Assembly (NCBI GenBank): GCA_905116865.2
Contig: CAJHNH020004669.1
Location: forward strand, 315,001 to 379,000
Source of the DNA: Candidula unifasciata
Lineage: Eukaryota; Mollusca; Gastropoda; Stylommatophora; Geomitridae
Direction: 5' to 3'
Length of the DNA stretch: 64,000 nucleotides
The notes below the pieces were generated by a model. That model was not told where the DNA came from. It did not search any database and saw only the letters and a program-made list of their open reading frames with translations. Both the position numbers and the translations under genes were made by a program. This document shows positions 11,741-23,029 of the stretch, piece after piece. Within the stretch, counting starts at the first letter, position 1; every line of letters starts with the position of its first letter.

Positions 11741-13695
11741 CACCAGGACTAAGCAACATAAACCATGGATCACACCATACACGTTAGAACTAATAAAACA
11801 ACGAAGGGAACTGAAAAAGAAAGGAGAAACCAATGACAGTAGGATGAAGTATAAATTTTAAACACGAGAAATAAGAAAGTACACAAGAAAGGATAAAAAT
11901 CAGTATGTACAAGATTGCTGTATTAAAATAGAGCAGCATCATAAAAATGGAAGAGATTACGAAATGTTCAAGGAAATGAAGTTATTGACAAGAAATTTTC
12001 AACCTCAGTTAAATGTTATTTGTGACAGGTTGGGAAATACTTTAACAGAATCTAGACAAATTCTAGGAAGATGGCAGGAATATTGCAGCGGAATGTATGA
12101 TATGAATGACAGTGAGGATATGAATGATATACATGAACCAGTAACAGTAGAGGCAGAACCTGAACCTTCATTAGATGAAATTTCATGGGCAATAAGGAGC
12201 CTGAAAAATGGTAAATCACCTGGATGTGATGAGATACCAGCTGAATTGATTAAAGCGGGAGGAGAAGAAAGCATAAAAATCTATCATGCATTATGTGAAA
12301 AGATATGGAAATATGGTATTTGGCCAAAGACTGGAAGAGAACTATCTTCATTCCAATACCAAAAAAGGGTGACCTGAAATTATGTACAAACTATCGAACT
12401 ATTGCCCTGATCAGTCATGCAAGTAAAATTCTACTAAAAATTATAATGAGAAGACTGCATAAGAAAATGGAAGAAGAGTTAATGTAGCTCAGGCTGGATT
12501 TAGACAGGGAAGAGGGAACAAGAGATCATATATTCAACATGCGTTTTAATAATAGAGAAGTGTAGAGAATTTAATGTAAATCTGTTCTTATGTTTTGTGG
12601 ATTATTCAAAAGCATTTGACTGTGTACAACATCAGAAGCTTTGGGAAATCATGAGGAATATGGGCTTTCCATCACATATAGTGCAGCTCATTAAAATGCT
12701 CTATCAAGACCAACCAGCAGCAGTCAGAATAGATGGAGAGACATCAGACTGGTTTGGCATCAAGCAAGGAGTCCGTCAGGGATGTGTGCTGTCACCGTAT
12801 TTGTTCAACCTGTACGCCGAAAATATAATGAGAAATGTAAGAGATGATATAAACAAGGAACAATATGATGCCCTAAACATCGGTGGTCATGAAATACCAG
12901 AAAATTCGTTATGCTGATGATACAGTATTACTATCAACATCACAAAATGGTTTAGAAAACTTATTAACCTCACTCCAAAGAAATAGTGAAAATCATAACT
13001 TATTTCTTAACACAGCAAAAACAAAGATAATGCATACAAACAAAACTGCCATGGAGAAGGAAATATATGTTAATGAGGAAAGATTGGAAGTGGTGGAAAA
13101 TTTCGAATATCTTGGGTCACTGGTTACCAACAATGGCGACACAATGAAAGAAATTAAACGGCGACTATCAATCGCTCTTCAAAGACTAAAACAACTGAAT
13201 AAATTATGGAATTGTACAGATAGAATTACAAAGGTCAGATTTTTAAGAGCATGCATCTTTCCCATTGCAACATACGCTTGTGAGACCTGGACACTTACTA
13301 AACAAGCGGAACAGCGCATAAATGCATTTGAATATAAATGTTACAGACAGGTTCTAAGAATATCTTGGGTAAAGAAAAGAACAAATGCATCCATACTTCA
13401 AGAGTTGAATATTGAAGAGGGTTGGCTAGTAAAGACAATAAAACAAAGAAAATTGAAATATTTTGGTCACTTGAAACGTCATGGAAGTCTAGAGAGAACA
13501 ATAATGGAGGGGTATATGACTAAGAAGAGAGGAAGAGGAAGGCCAAGGAGAAGATGGGTGCAGGATGTGGCAGATGATCTCCAGATGGGTGTATCAGACG
13601 CAGGACATCTTGCTCATGATAGGAAGGTTTTCCGGAGGGTTGTTATGGCAGCGAGGTTCCGCGAGGGACATGCTACTGAATGAATGAATGAATTT
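11740..13695 (+). mobile_element. 5'-truncated RTE-clade LINE, RT domain nearly complete
   Basis: Consecutive frames give an endonuclease-RT linker (WITPYTLELIKQRRELKKKG from 11766, one stop near 11859) and RT fingers (LKNGKSPGCDEIPAELIKAG near 12202). Next come PKKGDLKLCTNYRTIALIS, DYSKAFDCVQHQKLW (near 12600), GVRQGCVLSPYLFNLYAENI, then KIRYADDTVLLS with the catalytic YADD near 12905. The thumb and C-terminal region run to GHATE-stop at 13683. Lesions are few: the stop near 11859, a shift near 12300-12360, stops near 12485 and 12565, and a shift near 12900. The tail is TGAATGAATGAATG. The endonuclease is missing. RTE elements normally encode an apurinic-type endonuclease plus RT in one ORF and insert by target-primed reverse transcription. 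Confidence 0.9.
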
Positions 13696-13705
13696 AAAAC
13701 GGTAG

Positions 13706-13789
13706 GGGCCTCATGGCTTTAAATATCCTAGGGTCTCATGGCTTCAAATATCTTAGGGCCTCATGGCTTTAAATATCTTGGGGTCTCAA
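13706..13789. repeat. 25-bp tandem repeat, 3 copies
   Basis: gggcctcatggctttaaata alternates with gggtctcatggcttcaaata, directly behind the RTE tail. Confidence 0.9.
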
Positions 13790-15045
13790 GTCTAAATCCG
13801 GGTCTGATACCTCCGCTGCTAATGTCATAACTTATCAACAACATCAAAATACAACTCCCACTACTCCCACTAACACGACGATGACAACCCAGAAGACGCT
13901 GCTAAAATAATTATGTGAACTAATTTGAATAACGCCCCTTTCCACGTACTGCCATCGGTCGGACAGACGCACAACAGATCACCTTACCAGCATAGGCCCC
14001 ACGATCCTTCACTCAGCACTGACGCCAGCGAAGCTCCGGTAAGCGGGTTGCAATCACAGGACACTGGATTCAAAACAAGCCGCACGTGCAACACTCGCGT
14101 AGGGAAATCTACGCACCCGCACGACTAGATCCTGTTACCCCCCATTCTGGGAATTGACATTTTCAATTTCTTGTTAAGGCACCCATTTGTAATTTATCCT
14201 TAATCGTCGTCGACGCCATGTAATTTTCTTTATTGTCTTCCATTTCCGTCGCCATTGTTGAAAACAGAAGGCAGATAACTCTGTTACAGCTAAACCCACA
14301 TAAAGGGCATTACTGGGCCGGCAGCGAGGCTTTGTGGAGATATAATGAACTTGAGGCAGTATGATCACTGATTGTTTTGTTTGTATATCTGATTCTAGAT
14401 CATGTTTGTGATATATAGGGAAGCTGGGCTTTGTCAACGGGCTTTATGTGAGAGTTTTTTGTCGAAATGCGCAGGTTCCCTTGAGGGGGCAAAGGGGGAA
14501 ACCGGGTATTTATACGATGGTCTCCCCATTTGCACACCATCGGTTGTAGGTCAACTCCGTTCATAATTTCGTTGGACTAGTCTGCCGTGGTCGAGGTTAT
14601 GGGTGTCGCAGTCTGTTGTTGTCTGGCATTTACTTTTTTTTATTTCCGAGAAAAAGACGTAGACAAAAAGACATAGGTTCTGTCACTCTCTAGGGGTGTT
14701 GTGTGTTAGACCCAGTATCTAAATGTGTTAGAGCTCTGGCATGGTGAAATATACAACACGCGATATGAGCGCGAGTGCGGAATACCCCCGTGACTTTGTG
14801 TGCAAGTAGGATCGCTCGAGACCGACCTATCAGAAGTGAAGTGGTCAGTAGGTCGTCCAATCACAAGAGAGCTAATGTGTAGCGGTGTGAATGGGGAGAC
14901 CAGAGTAAAATTTACCGGGAAACCTAGGTTGGTTATTGTTTTCGTTAAGAAAGCGTGTGGTGCGGGTTTTCGTTCAAAGAGGTGCGCGTAAACACACGCA
15001 TACTCGGAAAAAATTAGAGGAGGAGACAGGGAAAAATTAAACAAA
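13790..15045. other. Unannotated sequence
   Basis: No supported coding region. Open stretches near 14170-14440 and 14800-14990 show no family features. Confidence 0.4.
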
Positions 15046-15046
15046 C

Positions 15047-15047
<1 letters not shown>

Positions 15048-15097
<50 letters not shown>

Positions 15098-15112
15098 TGT
15101 GTGTGTGTGTGT
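15048..15112. repeat. (GA)n(GT)n microsatellite
   Basis: A GA run from 15049 passes directly into a GT run that ends at 15112. Confidence 0.95.
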
Positions 15113-15171
15113 GTACACCGATTGAAATAAATCCTATGCTGTGTGTCGCTTTCATTATGTCTGGAGAACGT

Positions 15172-15302
15172 ATACAGATACAGAATACACACTCTATATA
15201 CAGATATACACTCAACATACAGATACACACTATACACAGATATACACTCTGTATACCAGATACACACTATATACAGATACACTATACAGATATACACTCT
15301 AT
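15172..15302. repeat. Degenerate ~19-bp tandem array (left part)
   Basis: Words acagatatacactctatat and acagatacacactatac alternate. The same words resume at 16622-16690 on the other side of the LINE, so the LINE splits one array. Confidence 0.8.
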
Positions 15303-16621
15303 ATACGTTTCTCGGGGTGAGGTTCGATCGCAGCTTGTCCTTCAGGGAACACGTTGACCATGTGATAACAAAAGCACGCAAAGGTCTATCTGCAATGAGG
15401 ATTATGGCTGCTTCCAATATTGAGCAAAGACTACTAATACTTCTATTCTACGGTCTGGTCCTTTCCCCCATTGAATACGCTCTGGTCATCCTCACTGTCA
15501 GTGCTACCCAGATTGAACGACTCGAAAAGGTGCAAAATGAAGCCATGCGCATTATTTTGGGATGTACTAGAGACACATCCTGTGGAGCAATGAGGTATCT
15601 ACTTGTCTTTCCAACAATGAACCAAAGGATCAGGATGTGGAGGGCTCGGGCATATCTCAAAATATGTGCTGATAAGAAACACCCACTGCATCAAGCGCTT
15701 TTTAGTGAAAAGGGCGACAGACTGAAGAGGGGGAAATCGTGGCTAGGTCGGGCAGAAGATGTTATTAGGCAAATATGCAGCCTAATTGACATCATACCTG
15801 GTGCAGAATGGATACCTGTGCCTCAGGCGTTTATTTGTACATTTTCCTGTATTGTCACACTCAACAGGCGATGTAGAAAAGAGAATCCTGTTGCTGTTAA
15901 TGCAGAGGTCAACGCTCTTATCGGTGAAAATTCAGACGAAGCAGATGCACTAATCTATACAGACGGATCCGTTATACGCCAAAGAAGAAGCGCATGGGCA
16001 TTTACAGCACGCTCAGCGGGCAGAACAGTCAAAGAAGCCAACGGCGCCTTCTCCATGACAACCAGCAGCATGACGATGGAGGTGATGGCAGTGACGCAAG
16101 CGCTTGCCTGGCTTGAAACACAAAAATACACCCGCGTGTGTATACTCAGTGATTCAATGAGTATGATCCGGAGGGTTCAGGCAGGTTCAGTGCGAAGACA
16201 ATGGCTTGAATCATCACAGAAGTCCACTGTGCGTGGAGTCACCTTTGTTTTTGTTCCGGGACACGCAGGCGTCGATGGAAATGAAAGAGCTGACAGGTTG
16301 GCTGGATCCGCTATCACTACCGACGGTCAGCCTATGGATCATGCTGATATTATCAATGCCCTCAGAGAAATGGGAAGGATAGAGGACTTTGGTGGCAGTG
16401 AATCCACATCACTCGCCAGAATGGCAGACTTGGGAATTAAGATCGGCACAGCAAAAAACGAGACGCACACCAGACACGCCAGAAGACTTGTTAATCAACA
16501 TAGAACTGGTACTATTAGCCATCGGACGTTGGGGTTCATACTGAGGGGAGGATCTGAGCACCTATGGACATGTCCGGAGTGCAATGAGGATAACCCAACT
16601 AACTAACTAACTAACTAACTA
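15303..16621 (+). mobile_element. 5'-truncated I/Nimb-like LINE (family A): RT C-terminus plus intact RNase H
   Basis: An open frame runs from TFLGVRFDRSLSFREHVDHV (15305) to a stop at 16606. The RT thumb portion includes LEKVQNEAMRIILGCTRD. An RNase H domain follows with all four acidic residues in context: IYTDGSV, MTMEVMAV, LSDSMSM and GNERADRLAG. A C-terminal HLWTCPECNED zinc-knuckle-like motif ends the protein. RNase H after RT is typical of the I group of LINEs; the clade name is inference. The tail is (AACT)n, 16597-16621. Codons upstream of 15303 belong to the host array, so the Met at 15143 is not a true start. The undamaged frame suggests a young copy. Confidence 0.9.
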
Positions 16622-16690
16622 ACACTCTATATACAGATATGTACTCAATATACAGATATATACTCAATATACAGATATGTACTGGTGTTG
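16622..16690. repeat. Degenerate ~19-bp tandem array (right part)
   Basis: Continuation of the array at 15172-15302, with actctatatacagatatg words. Confidence 0.8.
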
Positions 16691-16790
16691 ACGATATTGA
16701 GTGTTTACAGTTACAAAATAAGATCAAACAAATTTATAAAATTCTATACATGTTAAATATTATAAATACAGATTTGAAAGCTTACAATTA

Positions 16791-17000
16791 GGGAGGCTAA
16801 GTGGTCTGGTGTCCGCCTTGGGTGCTAGAGGTTCTGGGTTCAATCCCCGTTAAGGGCTGGGATTTTTTCACGTGGACTTGAACTTCTAGTAATTACGCTG
16901 GTCTCTGGGTAGTGAGATCAGACGCCCGTGTGCATTGTTGCACACGTAAAAAATCCCTTGGCAGTTGAAAATCAAAAAGAGCTGCCTAATAGCGCTGCCC
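16791..17000 (+). mobile_element. tRNA-derived SINE, family W
   Basis: The head carries a box A-like GGCTAAGTGGTCTGG and, 33 bp later, a box B-like GGGTTCAATCC. The body includes cacgtggacttgaac and gatcagacgcccgtgtgc. The 3' border is uncertain. Confidence 0.65.
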
Positions 17001-17279
17001 GGGCAAAATTAAGAGTTGAAAATCTAGCTAAAGTATTTCAGGATCCTCGCCGCTGCTACAGAGCCTTGCATCGTGCTGAGCATCTTCGGACTCACACTTC
17101 AGTTAGAAGAAGGAACACTTATGGGTTACTCCCCGTGTGCAATGAATGATATTGATCCGTTGTTCAAAACCTCAAGCCTACAATTCTAATTATAATATTA
17201 AATCAGTATGGACATTTAGAACAACTAAAACTAATAAAATGAAACAATTTATTATCTTGTTCCCGTAGAAAACAGCAGG

Positions 17280-17530
17280 AATTCAACGATATGATTGAAT
17301 CATTTAATGTCAGCCTTGGAAAGAACTAAACAAGTTTCAGTAAATCAAGAGGGGGCGAAAATACGCTGGCGTTGGATAGGACACACACTGAGGAAAGCGG
17401 AGAAGGACACATATACAGTATTTAAAGAAATCTTTTACTAGGAAACTTACAGGAGTATAGAAATAAAGGCAGACCAAGAACACACGGAGACGGGAACTAG
17501 AGAGCGAAGCTAAAAGTATGGAATGTGTAT
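17280..17530 (+). pseudogene. RT C-terminal relic (copy A)
   Basis: The DNA parallels the relic at 7095-7532: attcaacgatatgattgaat, ggataggacacacactgagg, gcagaccaagaacacacgg and gggaactagagagcg. Many stops. Confidence 0.65.
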
Positions 17531-17714
17531 TTAGTATCAGGTTTATGCTTGCTGTAACCAGAGAACTCTTTTCTGCAACACTGTACTCTAGTCACGTAAA
17601 TGCTGCAGCGCTTATCAATTCTCATCCGGAAACTGTTGAGTTTTATCCCAGACTGAAGTATTTGTTTAATTTAAATTGTCAATTCAACATTTGCGGGGTA
17701 AAATTTGTGATGGT

Positions 17715-18093
17715 GTGGTGTAGAATTATCATCATCATCACCATCATTATCATCATCATCAGTCTCATCCTCACAATAATCCTAATCATCATCATTAATT
17801 ATTATCACCAACATCGTCATTACCATCATCGCCTTTATTATCATCCCCACAACGTTATCACCATCACCCTAACATTCAACACCATCACCCTCACATTCTA
17901 CACCATCACCCTTACATTCAAACCCATCACCCTCACATTCAACACCATCACCCTCACATTCAACACCATTACCCTCACATTCAACACCATCACCCTCACA
18001 TTCAACACCATCACCCTCACATTCAACACCATCACCCTCACATTCAACACCATTACCCTCATATTCAACACCATCACCCTCACATTCAACAAC
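17715..18093. repeat. ATC-rich tract and 21-bp minisatellite (copy A)
   Basis: ATC/ATT triplets pass at about 17861 into 10-11 units of the 21-bp word ccatcaccctcacattcaa plus ca. The period is a multiple of 3, so a long frame (FNTITLT repeated) is open by chance; it is not a credible gene. Confidence 0.9.
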
Positions 18094-18204
18094 ACCATCC
18101 CCATTATTATCATCAATATCATCATCACATTATCACCAAAAACCATCGCTCATCTGGCTGCAAATTGTAAACACGCATCACCCTTTATGCCTTTCATAAA
18201 GTGA

Positions 18205-18440
18205 GTTAGTAAAAGACCCTTTTCCTCACCTTACGGTGTATTGGGCATATAGGGAGGGATATGCCTAGTTTATAGACCAATCGGCATTCGCTGGCTGAAG
18301 TGGCTAACGTTACGTCGGCCGCCTTTATTTCCCGGAGCTTTACCTGGTACCCACTCAAGGCTGAATCGACCTGGGATCAAGTCATTTTTTTTTTTAATTT
18401 CTGGCTCTGTCAGGACCCAAACGAACGACCTTCCGTTCCC
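18205..18440 (-). mobile_element. SINE family T inside copy A
   Basis: In sense (minus) order it holds cctgggatcaag's complement, gggtaccaggtaaagctcc and taggcatatccctcc. These align with the fuller copies at 52828-53078 and 61921-62128. The tRNA-like head is degraded. Confidence 0.7.
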
Positions 18441-18559
18441 AGCGGCTGCCTTTGAAAGTAATACATAATTGTTATTTTTATTATGGTTACTGCCCGCTCC
18501 CTTACCCCGGCATCTGCGTGGACAATCCTCTGGCACATCGCCCACTGGACATATCTTTC

Positions 18560-19130
18560 AATAGTGAAGTTTAAACTATACCCCTGACTGGAAATATTTT
18601 GTTTAAGTTTAAACTATACCCCTAACTCGACATATTTTGGTGTAGTAAAGTTTAAACTATACCCCTAACTGGAAATATCTTGGTGTAGTAAAGTTTAAAC
18701 TATACCCCTAACTGGAAATATCTTGGTGTAGTGAAGTTTAAACTATACCCCTAACTGGAAATATTTTGGAGTAGTGCAGTTTAAACTATACCCCTAACTG
18801 GAAATATCTTGGTGTAGTGAAGTTTAAACTATACCCCTAACTGGAAATATCTTGGTGTAGTAAAGTTTAAACTATACCCCTAACTGGAAATATCTTGGTG
18901 TAGTAAAGTTTAAACTATACCCCTAACTGGAAATATCTGGTGTAGTGAAGTTTAAACTATACCCCTAACTGGAAATATCTTGGTGTAGTAAAATTTAAAC
19001 TATACCCCTAACTGGAAATATCTTGGTGTAGTAAAGTTTAAACTATACCCCTAACTGGAAATATTTGGTGTAGTAAAGTTTAAACTATACCCCTAACTTG
19101 AAATATTTTGGTGTAGTAAAGTTTAAACTT
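18560..19130. repeat. 43-bp satellite, about 13 copies (copy A)
   Basis: gtttaaactatacccctaac recurs every 43 bp (18650, 18693 and on). Each unit holds the 8-bp palindrome GTTTAAAC, a PmeI site. A few units are 1-2 bp short. Confidence 0.95.
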
Positions 19131-19314
19131 CTACAGTTAGAAGAAGGAACACTTATGGGTTACTCCCCGTGTGCAATGAATGATATTGATCCGTTGTTCA
19201 AAACCTCAAGCCTACAATTCTAATTATAATATTAAATCAGTATGGACATTTAGAACAACTAAAACTAATAAAATGAAACAATTTATTATCTTGTTCCCGT
19301 AGAAAACAGCAGGA

Positions 19315-19560
19315 ATTCAACGATATGATTGAATCATTTAATGTCAGCCTTGGAAAGAACTAAACAAGTTTCAGTAAATCAAGAGGGGGCGAAAATACGC
19401 TGGTGTTGGATAGGACACACACTGAGGAAAGCGGAGAAGGACACATATACAGTATTTAAAGAAATCTTTTACTAGGAAACTTACAGGAGAATAGAAATAG
19501 AGGCAGACCAAGAACACACGAAGACGGGAACTAGAGAGCGAAGCTAAAAGTATGGAATGT
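19315..19560 (+). pseudogene. RT C-terminal relic (copy B)
   Basis: Duplicate of the relic at 17280-17530 with a handful of differences. Confidence 0.65.
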
Positions 19561-19754
19561 GTATTTAGTATCAGGTTTATGCTTGCTGTAACCAGAGAAC
19601 TCTTTTCTGCAGCACTGTACTCTAGTCACGTAAATGCTGCAGCACTTATCAATTCTCAACCGGAAACTGTTGAGTTTTATCCCAGACTGAAGTATTTGTT
19701 TAATATATTGTCAATTCAACATTTGCGGGGTAAAATTTGTGATGGTGTGGTGTA

Positions 19755-20245
19755 GAATTATCATCATCATCACCATTATTTTCATCATCATCAGTCTCAT
19801 CCTCACATTAATCCTAATCATCATCATTAATTATTATCACCAACATCGTCATTACCATCATCGACTTTATTATCATCCCCACAACGTTATCACTATCACC
19901 CTAACATTCAACACCATCACCCTAACATTCAACACCATCACCCTTACATTCAAACCCATTACCCTCACATTCAACACCATCACCCTAACATTCAACACCA
20001 TCACCCTTACATTCAAACCCATTACCCTCACATTCAACACTATCACCCTCACATTGATCACCATCACCCTCACATTGATCACCATCACCCTCACATTCAT
20101 CACCATCACCCTCACATTCATCACCATCACCCTCACATTCAACACCATCACCCTCACATTTAACACCACCACCCTCACATTCAACACCACCCCCTCACAT
20201 TCAACAACACCACCCCCTCGCATTCAACACCATCCCCATTATTAT
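19755..20245. repeat. ATC-rich tract and 21-bp minisatellite (copy B)
   Basis: Same unit as copy A with about 16 units, including variants with gatcaccatcaccctcacat. Confidence 0.9.
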
Positions 20246-20334
20246 CATCAATATCATCATCACATTATCACCAAAAACCATCGCTCATCTGGCTGCAAAT
20301 TGTAAACACGCATCACCCTATATGCCTTTTATAA

Positions 20335-20700
20335 AGTGAGTTAGTAAAAGACCCTTTTCCACACCTTACGGTGTATTGGGCATATAGGTAGGGATATGCC
20401 TATAGTTTATAGACCAATCGGCATTCGCTGGCTGAAGTGGCTAACGTTACGTCGGCCGCCTTTATTTCCCGGAGCTTTACCTGGTACCCACTCAAGGCTG
20501 AATCGACCTGGGATCAAGTCACTTCTTTTTTTAAATTTCTGGCTCCGTCAGGACCCAAACGAACGACCTGACTCTACACAAAATATTTCCAGTTAGGGTT
20601 ATAGTTTAAACTTTATCCCAGACTGAAGTACGAACGATCCCAGCGGCTGCCTTTGAAAGTAATACATAATTGTTATTTTTATTATGGTTACTGCCCGCTC
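20335..20700 (-). mobile_element. SINE family T inside copy B, interrupted
   Basis: Identical in layout to 18205-18440 but split at 20569-20630 by an insert made of an inverted satellite monomer plus a piece of upstream duplicated sequence. Confidence 0.7.
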
Positions 20701-20764
20701 CCTTACCCCGGCATCTGCGTGGACAATCCTCTGGCACATCGCCCACTGGACATATCTTTCAATA

Positions 20765-21640
20765 GTGAAGTTTAAACTATACCCCAGACTGGAAATATTT
20801 TGTGTAAGTTTAAACTATTTCCCCAACTCGACATATTTTGGTGTAGTAAACTTTAAACTATACCCCTAACTGGAAATATCTTGGTGTAGTGCAGTTTAAA
20901 CTATACCCCTAACTGGAAATATCTTGGTGTAGTGAAGTTTAAACTATACCCCTAACTGGAAATATTTTGGAGTAGTGCAGTTTAAACTATACCCCTAACT
21001 GGAAATATCTTGGTGTAGTGAAGTTTAAACTATACCCCTAACTGGAAATATCTTGGTGTAGTAAAGTTTAAACTATACCCCTAACTGGAAATATCTTGGT
21101 GTAGTAAAGTTTAAACTATACCCCTAACTGGAAATATCTGGTGTAGTGAAGTTTAAACTATACCCCTAACTGGAAATATCTTGGTGTAGTAAAATTTAAA
21201 CTATACCCCTAACTGGAAATATCTTGGTGTAGTAAAGTTTAAACTATACCCCTAACTGGAAATATTTGGTGTAGTAAAGTTTAAACTATACCCCTAACTT
21301 GAAATATTTTGGTGTAGTAAAGTTTAAACTATACCCCTAACTGGAAATATTTGGTGTAGTAAAGTTTAAACTATACCCCTAACTTGAAATATCTGGTGTA
21401 AGTTTAAACTATATCCCCCAACTCAACATATTTTAGTGTAGTAAAGTTTGAACTATACCCTTACTGGAAATATTTGCTGTAAGTTTAAACTATACTTCCA
21501 ACTCGACATATTTTGGTGTAGTACAGTTTAAACTATACCCCTAACTCAACATATTTTGGTGTAGCAAAGTTTAAAATATACCCCTAACTCGACATATTTT
21601 GGTATAGTAAAGTTTAAACTATACCAATAAGTCGACTTAT
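20765..21640. repeat. 43-bp satellite, about 20 copies (copy B)
   Basis: Same monomer as copy A, decaying toward the right edge, where aactcgacatattttgg variants dominate. At 21606-21725 it passes into a different degenerate repeat with tttgtatagcaaaatgtta twice. Confidence 0.95.
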
Positions 21641-22135
21641 CTTTGTATAGCAAAATGTTAAGGACAGCCATCATTCGACTTATATTTGTATAGCAAAATG
21701 TTAAAGATAGCAATCATTCGACAAATCTTGTAAACTAATAAATGTACCCACGGCAGAAACGATGGCTCGTGGTAAATATATCAATGCCAATTGACGAGCC
21801 CGAAAATGCAATATCTCCATTGTAGAATCAGTCAAATCTCGTGGACTTTACGCAATGGGACGAGACGCAAATCACGATCAACGAACAAGCACTTAATGGC
21901 TCACTCGCTCTGATCTGACTGGAAATGGAGTTGGCTACAGTTGGTCAGACAAATAATTGGAAAACCCCCAGATGGGGATACATCTCTTTTACGCTACCTT
22001 TTATAGACTACATCAGTTACTGTCTCTGCTGCGAGGGATCTCAGTCGGTCTTTGTAAGGAAGCATGTACTTTTTAGTTTCCTTGTCTAGTTTTTGATACT
22101 AGCCTCTGATATGACAAACATGCTGCTTTCCATCT

Positions 22136-22400
22136 GTTCTTCTTCTTCTTCGTTTTCCCTGACTGTAAACTCTAGAGGAAAGTTTTGGTTGTTCGTCCAC
22201 TTCTGAACTTTGGTCTTGTTCTAGAACTTGAGTTTTGCGTGCAAATCCATTTTACAAATCCGGCTTGCTTATTTGTGTGCAGACTGTTGGCTCCTTGCCT
22301 TTCGGGCAGAAGCACTTCGACTTTAAAGGATACACCCCTAATCCTCGTACGACATGCTTGTAAAGGTTCAGTTGCTCTTTTTTTGTTTGTTTCTTATAAA
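22136..22400 (-). mobile_element. SINE-like element S1
   Basis: The plus strand shows the tail complement ttcttcttcttcg, then actgtaaactctagagg, tgttcgtccacttctg, aaatccattttacaaatc and tacgacatgcttg. The 5' part is degraded beyond 22375. Confidence 0.75.
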
Positions 22401-22428
22401 GATAAGGCAAGGCAACATAAATGGGAGT

Positions 22429-22716
22429 CCCCCGTGTGGGTTCCGGGGCCCTATTGTGGGGGAAACAAGAATGGACCCACTGCCTCCCCAAAAGCATGTC
22501 GTAAGAGTCGACTTACTGGGGAGCTTCCTTTGAAGTCGGAGTGCATCTGCCTGGGAGGCAAGGAACCAGAAGTCTACATTCAACTGAATCAGATCTGTAA
22601 AACTGATGCACACGCAACACTCAGGTTCTGGAGCAGGACTGCAGTCCAGAAGTGGACGAACAACCAGAACTTTACGCCAGAGTGTACAGCTGGTGAACGC
22701 GAAGAAGAAGAAGAAG
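22429..22716 (+). mobile_element. SINE-like element S1, full-length with GAA tail
   Basis: It starts cccgtgtgggttccggggcc and runs through cgtaagagtcgactta, agtgcatctgcctggg and agtggacgaacaaccagaac, to acagctggtgaacgcgaaga and a short GAA tail. The best sense-strand example of S1. A GGTTCCGGGGCC near the 5' end only loosely resembles a box B, so tRNA ancestry is open. Confidence 0.8.
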
Positions 22717-23029
22717 ATAAATGGGAGTGGGGGTGGGTAAGGGAGCTAACGAGCAAATGCAGCAACCAACCAACAATCAATCAGCTAAATAAGCAATTCT
22801 ATTTCACGTGCGATCCAGATTTTGAGATATATTGCCTACAATGTTGGACCCCAAGAACTTGGTAAAGGCTAGGATTACTAATGGCAATAGAGCAACAGAA
22901 CGGTGAAGAACGGTACTTGATTGGCCTGGCCACATGGACGGGACGAGGCCAGAACCTGATCCACAATTCTGGTGATCCTGTGAAATGGCGAAACGAGATT
23001 ATATACGCCGAAGGGCATGTCTCCCGATG

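Larger units (their letters stand above)
17099..19133 (+). repeat. Tandem segmental duplication, copy A
   Basis: Sequence from cagttagaagaaggaacac (17099) recurs from 19134 at a constant offset of about 2,035 bp through the left half. The later part is offset by about 2,130 bp because array copy numbers differ. Copy A carries a LINE relic, the 21-bp minisatellite, a SINE and the 43-bp satellite, in that order. Confidence 0.95.
19134..21640 (+). repeat. Tandem segmental duplication, copy B
   Basis: Same order as copy A with few substitutions, for example ctggtgttgg for ctggcgttgg. The 43-bp satellite is longer, and about 60 bp is inserted inside the SINE at 20569-20630. Confidence 0.95.

Noticed and set aside
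17518..18204. 228-codon frame with FNTITLT repeats, and its duplicate at 19739-20305
   Set aside because: Produced by the 21-bp minisatellite, whose period is a multiple of three; no domain outside the repeat.
22185..22865. 226-codon plus-strand ORF
   Set aside because: It runs through two S1 retroposon copies in opposite orientation; no independent protein family.
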